A DNA stretch of 64,000 bases from JAMZMI01 sp039970095. Lineage in GTDB: Bacteria > Bacteroidota > Bacteroidia > Cytophagales > Cyclobacteriaceae. Position numbers and translations under genes: made by a program. How positions within the stretch are numbered: position 1 is the first letter of the stretch; the number at the start of each line of letters is the position of its first letter. Below, piece by piece: positions 16,942-27,500 of this stretch. Under the pieces are notes generated by a model, which was given only the letters and a program-made list of their open reading frames with translations, was not told the origin of the DNA and did no database searches. Location: positions 62,001-126,000 of the forward strand of contig JBDVMP010000108.1 of NCBI GenBank assembly GCA_039970095.1. Reading direction: 5' to 3'.

Positions 16942-18600
16942 TTATCTTCTTAGAATCTGTCCGTCTTTGATAAGCTGCGCTTCCAATTTTTCGTAGGGCA
17001 CATCCTGCACACTACAGTCCATGTCTATACTCATAGCTGCAGCTGTTGCTGCGGATTGACCAAGAACCATATATACCGGCTCCATGCGAATGGAACCAAA
17101 TGCTGCATGCGATGCTGAAAGGCAAACAGGCACTAGTAGGTTGCTACACTCTTTTTCTTTTGGTCTGATCGTCTGATAACTGATCGGATAATTAGGCGTT
17201 CCCATCCAATAAGTTCCTTCCTTGCGGAGTTGTCCTTTGTCATCGACAGCCATTGAAACGTAATGACAATCCAGCCAATAAGTTGCCAATCCAACAGATT
17301 CTGGCGCAATTTCATTGCCTCTGCAATGGTGTTCGGTCATGACATAATCGCTGATCATACGACGTGCCTCGCGCACGTAAAGCTGATGGGGAAAGTTCTC
17401 ATTGTCGATGAATTCATCCTTAGCTAACCCCCACATTTTTGCTTCATTTCTGACCACAGCAGGAACTCGAGGGTCATTGGCTAAGAACCATAACTTGCCA
17501 AGCGCATAGTCCTTGTGCATAGCAGCTATTTTCTCCCGCTCTTCATAGGTTCCTTCTGTATAACCATAATTGGCACCAACAAAATCAAGGTGGTTGGTAT
17601 CCGTCTTACGATTCGGCATTGGGGTCAGCGTGATAAGTTTTTTTCTCAATGGGATGTTCGGATCCAGCTCAAGCTGTCGAGCCATCACTTCAAACCAAAG
17701 AGGGTTATAGTTCTCAGGCTTTTCGATCGGCACCATGTTGTTTGGATCGTCCGTCAGAGTAAGTCTATAGCAGTAGGTCTGCATTCTTTTATCTGCTGTG
17801 CCCGGCTTGGTGGAAACATTGGCTTCAATAAATGGAAGCAAGCCAGAATCGGGATTCCCTTTTTCTATGTAAGGATCTACTGAGATAGTGTCACCATCTT
17901 TTACTACTCCAACCACGTCGTTTAAACGGTAGCCATTTTTGGTTTCATTGTACGTTTTATTGTCGTCACGACCATACGTGTAAGAAATTTTAGCCTTGGC
18001 CATTAAGTCTCCCTCGTAGGTGGCGTCAATAAAAACCTGAGCAGAAACCTTCTTTCCACTTTCCAGCGTGATGGAGCGAATTTTTCCTTTTTTCTTTTCA
18101 ACGCCTTTGTCTAAATCCAACCTTTCTTCGAACAACACTTTTACTCCAGCCTCTAGTAGCATTTGTCTCATGATGTCTTCTGCAACATGAGACTCATATA
18201 CCCATTGCATCTGAAGTGAATCTCGATATCCGGCAAAAACTCGTTTCTCGATGGATTTAAAGTACTCATCTCTATCTTGATTTTTCCAGGCTGCCGGGTA
18301 CTTATAGTATTGGTAGATTCTCTGATAAAACTCCCTTGACAATCCTCCGATAGACAGGTGAGAATTGATATCGGTAGCCGTGAGACCAGAAGTGGTTGTC
18401 CCTCCAACGTGTTTGGAATTGGCAATTAAAACAACCGTTTTCCCCATGCGTCCTGCCTGAACAGCCGCAGTGACTCCCGCAGATGTTTCACCATAGACAC
18501 ATATGTCGTAAGACTTCTGCTGCGCTGTTCCCAAAAGTGAGACAAAGCATGCCAATGAAAGTCCAACAGCCCGTAAACTTTTATTAAGTGTTTTCAACAT
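16942..18600 (-). CDS. FAD-dependent oxidoreductase, shorter paralog
   Basis: A 552-residue protein with a cleavable signal peptide (ending LLGTAQQ) instead of a lipobox. The flavin-binding start is DICVYGETSAGVTAAVQAG, followed by HVGGTTTSGLTATDIN and FIDATYEGDLMAKAKISY. It contains the family-conserved EHHCRGNEI and PISYQTIRPKEKECSNLLVP. It lacks the golvesin-type C-terminal domain of the paralog at 9874-11877 and ends just after the flavin domain. It is the first enzyme gene after the SusC/SusD/binding-protein block, separated from it by 55 bases that form a hairpin. The reaction is unknown; export from the cytoplasm is predicted. Confidence 0.85.
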   Translation of the reverse strand: MLKTLNKSLRAVGLSLACFVSLLGTAQQKSYDICVYGETSAGVTAAVQAGRMGKTVVLIANSKHVGGTTTSGLTATDINSHLSIGGLSREFYQRIYQYYKYPAAWKNQDRDEYFKSIEKRVFAGYRDSLQMQWVYESHVAEDIMRQMLLEAGVKVLFEERLDLDKGVEKKKGKIRSITLESGKKVSAQVFIDATYEGDLMAKAKISYTYGRDDNKTYNETKNGYRLNDVVGVVKDGDTISVDPYIEKGNPDSGLLPFIEANVSTKPGTADKRMQTYCYRLTLTDDPNNMVPIEKPENYNPLWFEVMARQLELDPNIPLRKKLITLTPMPNRKTDTNHLDFVGANYGYTEGTYEEREKIAAMHKDYALGKLWFLANDPRVPAVVRNEAKMWGLAKDEFIDNENFPHQLYVREARRMISDYVMTEHHCRGNEIAPESVGLATYWLDCHYVSMAVDDKGQLRKEGTYWMGTPNYPISYQTIRPKEKECSNLLVPVCLSASHAAFGSIRMEPVYMVLGQSAATAAAMSIDMDCSVQDVPYEKLEAQLIKDGQILRR

Positions 18601-18617
18601 TTTCTAATTGTATTAAC

Positions 18618-18647
18618 ATGACTGGCCGGCGATCACCGACCAGTCAT
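18618..18647 (-). promoter_or_regulatory. Intra-operon hairpin after the binding-protein gene
   Basis: Arms ATGACTGG and CCAGTCAT pair perfectly (8 bp), and an inner CGG/CCG pair extends the stem. There is no following T-run on the minus strand, so this is not a standard intrinsic terminator. Its position between the SusC/D/binding-protein genes and the enzyme genes suggests mRNA end protection or partial attenuation, giving more transcript for the uptake complex than for the enzymes. Confidence 0.55.
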
Positions 18648-18655
18648 TTAATGAG

Positions 18656-19879
18656 TTATTTAGTTACTTTCAGATCGAAGGTTACTGATCCATTTGACGC
18701 CATAACAGCACCGGTCACCTTAATGGCAGCATATTCACCATCTACAGTTTTGAATGCAATGATGTCTCCTACGTCCACTCCTGTGACATCTTCCACGGAT
18801 GGTTCGCTTGCTTTGAAAGCTTCGAAGATTAGCTCATCATCATCGGTGATTCCATCAAAATCCGCTGCGGACATTACCTCTGGAGCAACACGTCTAACCT
18901 CTGTGTTATTCCGCGTTGGCCAGTTGCCTAACCAGGAATCTCCGTACCCACCATTGGTGTAGATAAACTGAGCCGCATTGCTATAAATAGGTGCAAACAA
19001 GTTGATACCTGAAGACCCACTTCTGAACGTACCAAGGTCAACCAGTTCACTGTTTTCATACCCTTCATGTATGGTGTACATAGTGGCGGTACTCAAATCA
19101 ATAAACTGCTTATCTGTTGTATTGCTTTGCATACCCATCACCACATCAGCATAGATGTTAATCGGCTCTGGCTCTCTTGGCGCTTCAACGAAAATGGTGA
19201 AAGTAGCTTCATCCTTTTTCAGGTCGACATCCGTTACACGATAGGTGAATGTGATGTTTTTACCTGCATCGGCAGCTGCCACAGTGTAACTAAAAGAATA
19301 AGTGGTAACGAATGGGTCATCAAACGACTCAACTGTCAAACCGTCAAGTACCGTATCATCCAGAATGGTTTCAATCTTGGCCAGTGCATCCTCAGAAGTG
19401 ATTTGAATATCAAACCCAATCTCATCCTCGACCTCCGCTGAGGTAGGTAAGTCTCCCGGGAATGTGAAAATGATATTTACGGGTTCTTTAACGACCTGTA
19501 GGGTGTAGCTAACATCATAAGTGTAGCCCTTCTTATCGTAGGCAACAATTACGAACTCCAGTGTTTGGTCAATATCTTCGTCGACCGGTGTGTAGCTAAA
19601 GTTGTACGTTCCGCCGTTTTCCGTTTCAAATGAAGTCTGCGTAAATCCATCGAGCGTTTGGTAATCCATTTTCAGCTCTACTTTTTCCAAACCAGCCTCA
19701 GCCTGAACTTCAACCGGAAAACTTAATTCCCTGTTGGGAAAAGCACTTTCTGGCGCAGTATCCGGCACGAGCACATAGAACACGGGATCTCCAATACTCT
19801 CCAGAGACTCGTCCTCGCTGCAGGAGAAGATCACTCCTATGCTCAGGAGTGTCAGTATTATATAGATTGATGTTTTCAT
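18656..19879 (-). CDS. Surface glycan-binding lipoprotein (SusE/SusF position)
   Basis: A 407-residue lipoprotein. ATG 19879 was chosen because it starts the lipobox signal MKTSIYIILTLLSIGVIFSC (Cys20); the frame opens 16 codons earlier inside susD. After an acidic tether come two similar Ig/PKD-like beta domains (about 25-130 and 130-230), both containing an LDG(F/L)T segment. A C-terminal domain of about 175 residues follows, rich in aromatic residues such as GGYGDSWLGNWP, a plausible glycan-contact surface. The place right after SusD is the usual one for SusE/SusF-like surface glycan-binding proteins. I do not recognise a named family, and the ligand is unknown. Confidence 0.75.
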   Translation of the reverse strand: MKTSIYIILTLLSIGVIFSCSEDESLESIGDPVFYVLVPDTAPESAFPNRELSFPVEVQAEAGLEKVELKMDYQTLDGFTQTSFETENGGTYNFSYTPVDEDIDQTLEFVIVAYDKKGYTYDVSYTLQVVKEPVNIIFTFPGDLPTSAEVEDEIGFDIQITSEDALAKIETILDDTVLDGLTVESFDDPFVTTYSFSYTVAAADAGKNITFTYRVTDVDLKKDEATFTIFVEAPREPEPINIYADVVMGMQSNTTDKQFIDLSTATMYTIHEGYENSELVDLGTFRSGSSGINLFAPIYSNAAQFIYTNGGYGDSWLGNWPTRNNTEVRRVAPEVMSAADFDGITDDDELIFEAFKASEPSVEDVTGVDVGDIIAFKTVDGEYAAIKVTGAVMASNGSVTFDLKVTK

Positions 19880-19913
19880 CGTTGCTTCTTTAAAAATGTT
19901 GTGTATTCTCATC

Positions 19914-21377
19914 TTAGTAGTCCTCATTTTGATCCAACATATCGTTCACTATGAGCTCTTGCTCAGGGATCGGGAACAGCTTATGACGGTCCTGTACCAG
20001 AATACTCGGGTCTTGTTCTGCCATCGCATCGGCCAGGTCTCCCCATCTGAGTAGGTCAAACCTTCTTTGCCCTTCGAATGCAAACTCTTTACGTCTCTCC
20101 AGCTTCAGGCTGTCTAGAAACTGCACGTCTGAAAGGCCTGCTGTCAAATCTGCAGATGATGGCAGGGTCGTAGAAAAGCTATATGCCCTCCTTCTTACCT
20201 GATTAAAAGCGTCGTAAGCGGCCGCCGATGGGCCATTCACTGCATTTTCTGCCTCTGCATACATCAGCAGTACATCAGCATATCTGAGTATGTAGTAGTT
20301 GTTGCCACCGTCTCCAACTGTGAGTGCATCCGGATCCTGATACTTATTCACATAGTATGGATATTGGATAGAAGATGGGGCTGTAGGCACGTGAAGCACG
20401 TTTACATCTTTTCGTTGATCTCCTGATGTATAAATCTGATAGTGATTCTCTGTTACTGGATTATCTCCAAACCCTCCAAAGCTTCCTGCTGGTGGAGCCA
20501 ATACAGCCGAAGATGGTCTAAAGAAACCTGCATAGGAAGAGCTAACTGCTCCGTTGGTTCCTTCAGTGCTCTTAAACTGGATTTCGAAAATAGACTCTCC
20601 AATATTCTCATTGGCGATTTCGAAAACCTCTCCATAAGTTGGCCAAAGGCTATAAATTCCAAGGTCTATCACTTCCTGTGCCTCCTGTTTGGCTTCATCG
20701 AATTGCTCGTTGTTCAAGTACACCTTAGTAAGAAGCGCCATAGCTGCTCCTTGCGTTGGTCTTCCATAATTCTCAGGCCCATATTGTAAAGGGAGGTTTT
20801 CTTTACATGATTCCAAATCACTTACTATGAGGGCATACACATCTGCAATTGGATTTCTTGGCACATTCAACCCTTCCAATGTAGTGGTTGGTGTAGTGAT
20901 CACAGGAACTTTCCCGAAAAGGCGTACCAGATTAAAGTACATTAGTGCACGTACAAAGTGCGCTTCGCCTAAAAACCTGGACTTCAACTCAGCATCAATG
21001 GACATGTCCGGCACTTGAGTCAGCACAATGTTGGTTCGATTGATATTTACGTAGTGATTTTCCCAAAATCGATAGAGCAGTTCTGCCGATGCATCAAACT
21101 GAAACTTGTCCATTTGAAGTTTGTTGATGTTGCCCGTATTTCGGCCATATCCCCACTCGGCATCATCTGTACCTTGAGACTGAACCACCTCCATGAATTG
21201 GTTGTACACATCGTGTGTTTGCATGGAAGAATACATTGCATTAACTGCCGCCTCAGCATCTCTTTCTGTTTGAAAAAGATTTTCTGCGGTATTGATGCCG
21301 TCAGGAGTTACTTCAAGGTCAGAACAAGAAGTAATCAAGACTAAAAAAGCGATGTTATAAATTATTTTTTTCATCAT
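19914..21377 (-). CDS. susD: SusD/RagB-family outer-membrane lipoprotein
   Basis: A 487-residue SusD homolog. The lipobox is FLVLITSC (Cys18). The N-terminal helical region has the TPR-like layout of the family (HFVRALMYFNLVRLFGKVPV is a typical SusD segment) and the C-terminus contains LKLERRKEFAFEGQRRFDLLRW, the hallmark of RagB/SusD proteins. It forms the lid over the SusC channel encoded upstream and delivers oligosaccharides to it. Eight bases separate it from susC, and its stop lies 34 bases before the start of the binding-protein gene. Confidence 0.95.
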   Translation of the reverse strand: MMKKIIYNIAFLVLITSCSDLEVTPDGINTAENLFQTERDAEAAVNAMYSSMQTHDVYNQFMEVVQSQGTDDAEWGYGRNTGNINKLQMDKFQFDASAELLYRFWENHYVNINRTNIVLTQVPDMSIDAELKSRFLGEAHFVRALMYFNLVRLFGKVPVITTPTTTLEGLNVPRNPIADVYALIVSDLESCKENLPLQYGPENYGRPTQGAAMALLTKVYLNNEQFDEAKQEAQEVIDLGIYSLWPTYGEVFEIANENIGESIFEIQFKSTEGTNGAVSSSYAGFFRPSSAVLAPPAGSFGGFGDNPVTENHYQIYTSGDQRKDVNVLHVPTAPSSIQYPYYVNKYQDPDALTVGDGGNNYYILRYADVLLMYAEAENAVNGPSAAAYDAFNQVRRRAYSFSTTLPSSADLTAGLSDVQFLDSLKLERRKEFAFEGQRRFDLLRWGDLADAMAEQDPSILVQDRHKLFPIPEQELIVNDMLDQNEDY

Positions 21378-21385
21378 TTCTTAGA

Positions 21386-24300
21386 TTAAAAGGTCATGTT
21401 GAATCCTGCTGTAAAGAGCTTAGTATTTGGGTATGCTCCCGAATCAAAGCCTTGATTGATATTGCTAGAGCCGTAGCGACTTACTTCTGGATCGAGTCCG
21501 GTGTACTTGGTGAAAGTCAACAGGTTTTGAGCATTCACATAGACTCTTAAATTTTTCAACCCGGCTTTGTCAATAAGTGAAGTTGGTAAGTCATACGCCA
21601 ACTGAATATTCTTTAGCCTCAGGTAAGACCCATCCTCAACATATCTATCATATGATACATTGACTGGCTTGGTGGAAGTAGCTCTAGGAATATTTGTTTC
21701 CGTATTCTCAGCTGTCCATCGGTTCAATACAGTTCTTCGTTGGTTTTGATTTCCCGTAAGATTCTCGAGGGTCTTTAGGTTTAGGTTGTAGAGGTCATTT
21801 CCGTATACAAACTGCATCAAGACAGACAACTCGAATCCTTTGTAAGAGATGCTATTGTTCCACCCACCAAAGAATTTCGGCTGGGCGTTTCCTATGATCT
21901 GCTGATCCGCTTCATTGATCACTCCGTTCTCATCATAGTCCACAAATCGAACATCACCAGGCTTTGCCCCCGGTTGTGCTGAACCTAAAATTTCATCAGT
22001 CGATTTGAATAAGCCATCAGAAACGTAACCATAAAATGTCCCAAGGCTCTCCCCAATTTTGATAATGGTAGAAGACGATGAAGGAAGTATCTCATCCTCG
22101 CCACCGAGTGCAAGAATTTTATTCTTGTTGAACGTGATGTTGGCGCTTGAAGTCCAAGAAACTGCCTTGTCAACGATGACTCCATTGGCAGAGAACTCGA
22201 ACCCTTTATTCTCAATTGACCCAATATTCTTGGTTCCTGACTTGAACCCTGAGCTAGCTGGAATAGTCACTGCCAACAACAGGTCAGTTGTCTTTTTGTA
22301 GTAAGCATCCGCCACTACAGTGAGGCGGTTATTGAAAAAGCCTAACTCCAACCCAACATCGGATTGCGCTGTTCTCTCCCACTTGAGGTTCTGGTTTCCT
22401 ACTTGTGATGAAGTGATCCCGTTTACTATTTGGTCTCCAATTACATATTGCACACCATCCCACAAATCCAGTGAAGGATGATTTCCAATTCCGTCCTGAT
22501 TTCCTGTTACGCCATGGCTAATTCTCAATTTCATATCAGAGAACAAGCCTAAATCCTGAATAAAATCTTCTTCAATGGCACGCCATGCGAGAGCAACAGA
22601 TGGGAAAAAACCGAATCTATTATTGGCTCCAAATCTTGAAGACCCGTCAGCTCGTCCAGTTAGCGTGACTAGGTAGCGGTCGTCATATCCATAGTTGATA
22701 CGCCCGATATAGCTATGAATCACCCAGTTGGCTGCTGCCGACCCGGGAAGTTCGGCTGCCTCTGCATTGCCTAATCCAAGGTCATAGGTTCTGGTGACGT
22801 CATTCAAGAAGCCAGTAGCTGACGCTGAAACCGATTCGTACCTTGATGACTGCTGTGTAAAACCAGCAAGAAGGTCAAGATCATGAATACCATATGACTT
22901 CTTATAGTTGACAGTGTTTTCATTTAGCCAAGTATAAGTTTGTCCTGAAAACACGGAAGCATTCCCTCCTACTTGTTCACCAGTGAAAACTGTTTGTCCT
23001 ATATAGGAATCGTTTTTATTGAAACTCGCATCGAGTCCCCAGCTAGACCTTATAGTTAGGCCTTCAAGAATTTCTGCTGATGCGTATGCGTTTCCAATGG
23101 TTCGGAAGGTTTTGTTCAAATTCTGATAGGCACTCAACAGGGCAACAGGGTTATTGAACCCAATTCCATTGTTATTGAAGCTGGTGAAGCTACCGTCCGG
23201 TTGCTTGATAGGAAGATTCGGTGCTGTGGTGAGCATCGAAAAAATGGAACCACTATTGGCTCTATTGGTTTCTACGTAGCTAGCCGTAAGGCTATTCCCG
23301 ACGGTAATTCGGTCATTGATATCCTTGTCCAGGTTCAATCTGAAAGAATATCTTTCTAAATCAGATGCTTTAATGATTCCTTCTTGTTTGTAGTAATCAA
23401 AGGAGATCAGGTAGTTTGTACCGTTTCCTCCGCCTGTAGCTGATATGTTGTAATTGCTGACAGGCGCATAGTCCCTAATCATGGCATCTTGCCAGTCAGT
23501 AGATGCAGGGTTGAGATTTGGGTCGTAAAGCAATGGCCCACCATCAGCAACACTTGCTTCGTTGGCCAGAGTCTCATATTCCTTCGCATTAAGTAATTCA
23601 TATCGGTTGGTTTCCTGTTGGATACCGTGATAAACATTCACGCTGATTCTGCCTTCTCCTGACTTTCCACGTTTGGTCGTGATCAAAACAACCCCGTTTC
23701 CACCTCTTGATCCATATATTGAAGTAGCTGAAGCGTCCTTCAACACTTCAATAGACTGAATGTCGTTCGGGCTGATGGTATTAAGTGGGTTTAATGAGGT
23801 AGCATCCCCAGAGCCAGAAGCAATAGGTACACCATCTACAACATACAGAGGTTCATTACTTCCGTTTATAGAGTTGCCTCCACGAATCCTTACTGAAGCT
23901 GCAGCACCCGGCATACCCGAACTCTGAACGAAAAACACCCCAGCAGAACGCCCTTGTAATGCCTGATCTACACTACGCAAAGGCACATTTTGTATGTCCT
24001 TTGTGCCAATGGAAGAAATAGCTCCGGTCACGTCCTTTTTATCCTGCGTACCATAACCAACGACTACCACTTCTTCCAACTCAGATAAGTCAGCCTCCAT
24101 TGAAATATCCACAATTTGTCTATTTCCAATTACTGCCTCTGTGGTTTCATAACCGATATAACTAAAAACGAGTGTTGGGTTTTCTTTCTGAGTACTGATG
24201 CTGTACTTCCCATCGATATCCGAAATGGTACCTTCAAGGGTGCCTTTGATTTTAACAGTCACACCAACAAGCGGCTCCTTGTCCTCTGCCGATGTAACAA

Positions 24301-24391
24301 CTCCTGTAATGGTTGGGGTCTGCCCGTAGGAGGTGCCTACGAGTAGGACAAACCAAAACAAGGTGATAATAATGTATTTGTTTGCTCTCAT
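21386..24391 (-). CDS. susC: SusC/RagA-family TonB-dependent transporter
   Basis: A 1001-residue outer-membrane beta-barrel transporter. A signal peptide is cleaved after about residue 24 (VGTSYGQ). Residues 26-100 are the carboxypeptidase-regulatory-like domain, residues 105-114 (LEEVVVVGYG) the TonB-box-like segment, and a plug domain follows with ALQGRSAGVFF and RGGNSINGSNEPLYVVDGVP. The rest is the barrel, ending with an aromatic residue (AGFNMTF) as expected for BAM recognition. It imports the oligosaccharides made at the surface. It is the first gene of the minus-strand series, 198 bases from the divergent regulator. Confidence 0.96.
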   Translation of the reverse strand: MRANKYIIITLFWFVLLVGTSYGQTPTITGVVTSAEDKEPLVGVTVKIKGTLEGTISDIDGKYSISTQKENPTLVFSYIGYETTEAVIGNRQIVDISMEADLSELEEVVVVGYGTQDKKDVTGAISSIGTKDIQNVPLRSVDQALQGRSAGVFFVQSSGMPGAAASVRIRGGNSINGSNEPLYVVDGVPIASGSGDATSLNPLNTISPNDIQSIEVLKDASATSIYGSRGGNGVVLITTKRGKSGEGRISVNVYHGIQQETNRYELLNAKEYETLANEASVADGGPLLYDPNLNPASTDWQDAMIRDYAPVSNYNISATGGGNGTNYLISFDYYKQEGIIKASDLERYSFRLNLDKDINDRITVGNSLTASYVETNRANSGSIFSMLTTAPNLPIKQPDGSFTSFNNNGIGFNNPVALLSAYQNLNKTFRTIGNAYASAEILEGLTIRSSWGLDASFNKNDSYIGQTVFTGEQVGGNASVFSGQTYTWLNENTVNYKKSYGIHDLDLLAGFTQQSSRYESVSASATGFLNDVTRTYDLGLGNAEAAELPGSAAANWVIHSYIGRINYGYDDRYLVTLTGRADGSSRFGANNRFGFFPSVALAWRAIEEDFIQDLGLFSDMKLRISHGVTGNQDGIGNHPSLDLWDGVQYVIGDQIVNGITSSQVGNQNLKWERTAQSDVGLELGFFNNRLTVVADAYYKKTTDLLLAVTIPASSGFKSGTKNIGSIENKGFEFSANGVIVDKAVSWTSSANITFNKNKILALGGEDEILPSSSSTIIKIGESLGTFYGYVSDGLFKSTDEILGSAQPGAKPGDVRFVDYDENGVINEADQQIIGNAQPKFFGGWNNSISYKGFELSVLMQFVYGNDLYNLNLKTLENLTGNQNQRRTVLNRWTAENTETNIPRATSTKPVNVSYDRYVEDGSYLRLKNIQLAYDLPTSLIDKAGLKNLRVYVNAQNLLTFTKYTGLDPEVSRYGSSNINQGFDSGAYPNTKLFTAGFNMTF

Positions 24392-24450
24392 ATTTTAAGT
24401 TGTTTGGTTGTTAACATATATATCCAGGCCTGAGCCATCACATATGTTCA

Positions 24451-24506
24451 CAAAGCAAGACATTACAGCATTGCTCAATCTTCAATTTCGTGTCTTAAAT
24501 CTTGAA
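24451..24506 (-). promoter_or_regulatory. Putative susC promoter with 21-bp-period direct repeat
   Basis: On the minus strand TCAAGATTTA is followed 21 bp later by TTGAAGATTG and then by a TTGCTTTG box resembling TAnnTTTG. The arrangement is superimposable without gaps on 1333-1388. The predicted transcription start is near 24444, giving a 5' leader of about 53 bases. The repeats then lie at roughly -33 to -62, a normal place for an AraC-type activator. The rest of the 198-base divergent region (24392-24589) is AT-rich; I found no convincing promoter for the regulator gene in it. Confidence 0.55.
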
Positions 24507-24589
24507 AATAATTCCAAAATATGCATTTAGGAGAAGTATTAACTGATATTATCACATTATGCGTGCTTTTTTAATTTAATTTCAAGCCT

Positions 24590-27500
24590 ATGAAATTGAT
24601 GGTGTCTATGACAAGAGTGACAATACTTTTACTCTTTATTTTATCGTATAAAATGGTCCACTCGCAAACTGGCGAACGGGTGCTTATGCTTACAGATAAA
24701 GATGGACTACCTCAAAACAAGGTAAAAGGGATACTGAATGATCAATACGGCTATATCTGGATCGGCACTCAAAACGGGGTGGCTAAATATGATGGATATA
24801 CATTCAAGAATTATCCAGAGCTCAACGGTAAGGAAATAAGCAAACTATATATAAGCAAACAAAATGATCTGTGGATAGGTACTCATAGTGGGCTTTATAT
24901 GTTAGACCGTATTAGGGACGAGTTTACACAAATCTCTCTAGGCGACATCAGAGATATCACAGAAGCAGAGGGCCACATATACTTTATAACTCCGGACAAC
25001 TTATATGGCCTTGAAGATGAGCGAGCAATTATTAAATACGAAATTGAAACCTCGCACAACCTCAAACAACTTGTATATATCAATGGAATCTTTTACCTGG
25101 GTCTTGGAAGCAAACAAGGCATTTTAAGCATCAGGACAATTGAAGGCAAAGTATTGAGTTCGGAACAAAGCCTCGATGATCACCTGCCTAACCAAGTGAT
25201 CACCTGCCTGCGCCTGATCGGCAATAAATTATGGGTCGGGACCTCTGAAGGGTATGTGTTTGAGCAAATCGGAAAACAATTCAAAAGTATTGACATAAAT
25301 AACAGCTATTCCATCAAGGACATTATCCGCCTAAATGGCGCTACATGGGTTGCCACCGATGGCAATGGTGTCTTCGTCCTTGACTCTGGCAGGCATGCTC
25401 TCAGCCATTACTATGATGACCCAAATTCGAAAAGTATTTTAGGTAGCAACAACATTCATTCAATGATGAAAATGCCCAACGGTGACTTGTGGATGGGTAC
25501 CTACGATGCTGGCATATGTTACTTATCCTCTCAAAGCACGCAGTTCAAAAACCTGTCGGACACCTACAAATCGACGCAAGTTCCTTTGAACAGAAACGCA
25601 ACTGCAAGCTTTGAAGACTCTGACCAAAACCTCTGGCTGGGAACCCAGACCGGATTCATGAAACTAAACACACGTTTAAATGATATTCTAACGATCGGTT
25701 TTGAAACAAGTCAAAAACTACTGGGTGGCTCTAAAGTTCTGGCTATTCATGAATCCAGAAACAAAGAAATGTGGGTAGGAACCTATGACGGTGGACTGGG
25801 GCACTTTTCCAAAGACATGAAACATCTGGCGACTTACTTTCCTTTCAGTGAAGGACTCAAAAAAGAACAAAACATCAACTTCATACTTCCATACGCCAAA
25901 GGTCAAATCCTTATTAATTCTATGTACAAGGGAATCGGGGTTTTCAATATTGAAAAAAGGGAGATAACAAAGATTCCTCTGGTGACCAGCGATACGATAT
26001 GGGAGTATCATACTCAAGCATTAAGACAGTTTGACAAAACCACTTATGCATACGTATTTGGTAAAGACCTATGTGCAATTGATGAAGAAACGAAAACATT
26101 AAAAGCAGTCCTGACACCTCCGCACAATGTCAATGATTTTTTAAAAAACCGTGATAACACATTTTGGTTAGCCACAAGAGGGGCTGGTCTTTTACTGATG
26201 GATACAGAGGGCCAGGTTCTAAAACATCTGAATCTGCAAGACGGGCTCCCGTCCAATTTTCTATTGAGAATAGAAAAAGATCATTTGGAAAACTTATGGG
26301 TAACAAGCATCTCAGGTCTGGCGAAAATAGATGTCAACGGCAATATCACCCTTTATGACCACCGCCATGGTTTACCATCAAAGGAGTTTAGCCCATTTGT
26401 GTCAATTATACTTCGCAACAATAACCTACTGTTCGGAACGGTTGCCGGATTTGTAATGACAAACCCAAACGAGCAACTGAATACTTCATTCCCCCCAAAG
26501 GTGGTTATTTCAGATATAACCTTTCAAAATAAAAGTGTCAAAACTTTGAAGGATGAAATACCTCTGAACGAACCTATTGAAAGTTTACAAACTATAGAAC
26601 TACCTTTTGATCGAAACTCATTCACGATTCATTTTTTCAATAATGACTATGACTTGCCTAAGTATAACACTTTCCAATATCGGATGAAGGGTCTGGAAAA
26701 AGAATGGATTAACCTGCACGAGCACACCCACACCACCTATACCAACTTACTCCCTGGAACCTATCAGTTTCAAGTCAACTCTGCCAACAAATACAATGTA
26801 AAAGGACTGACTCCCACAACTATAAATATTACCATCATGCCACCCTGGTATCTATCAAAATGGGCTTACGGTGCTTATGTGGTGATTTTCATGTGCCTGA
26901 TTTACACCATTTACAGGGTGATTTTATACAGAGCTCATGTTAAAAAAGAACTTGAGTTTTCTGAATTTAAAGTAGAAGCGATTAAAGATCTCAATGAAAA
27001 GAAATTGAAATTTTTCACCAACATAACACACGATTTTAAGACTCCTCTAACCTTGATCAGCGCACCTCTAGAATCACTCCTAAAGGATAACGAACTGAAT
27101 AAGGAAACCAGGGATCTGCTGAACTTAATAAAAAGAAACTCCGACAGACTGCATCATTTAATTATTGACCTTCTGGATTTTAGAAAAATAAGCAACGAGC
27201 ATAAACTTACCTTAGAAGCTTCTAAAACGGACCTGAATCGCTTTTTCATGGATCTTTTCGAGCCGTTTAACAGTGCTTGTTTATCTCAGAACATCACACT
27301 GTCACTAAACAATCAATGCAGTCAGCCTGCATATTTTGACAATGAAAAGGTGAAGCGCATCATGTGGAACGTACTTTCCAATTCTCTGAAATTCACACCT
27401 AAAAATGGCAAAATAGCGATCTCATGCGCTGCAAGTGAGTCAGATCCTTCTAAACTCAGAATTTCCGTGCGAGACTCTGGAAAGGGGCTGACCAGCGAAG

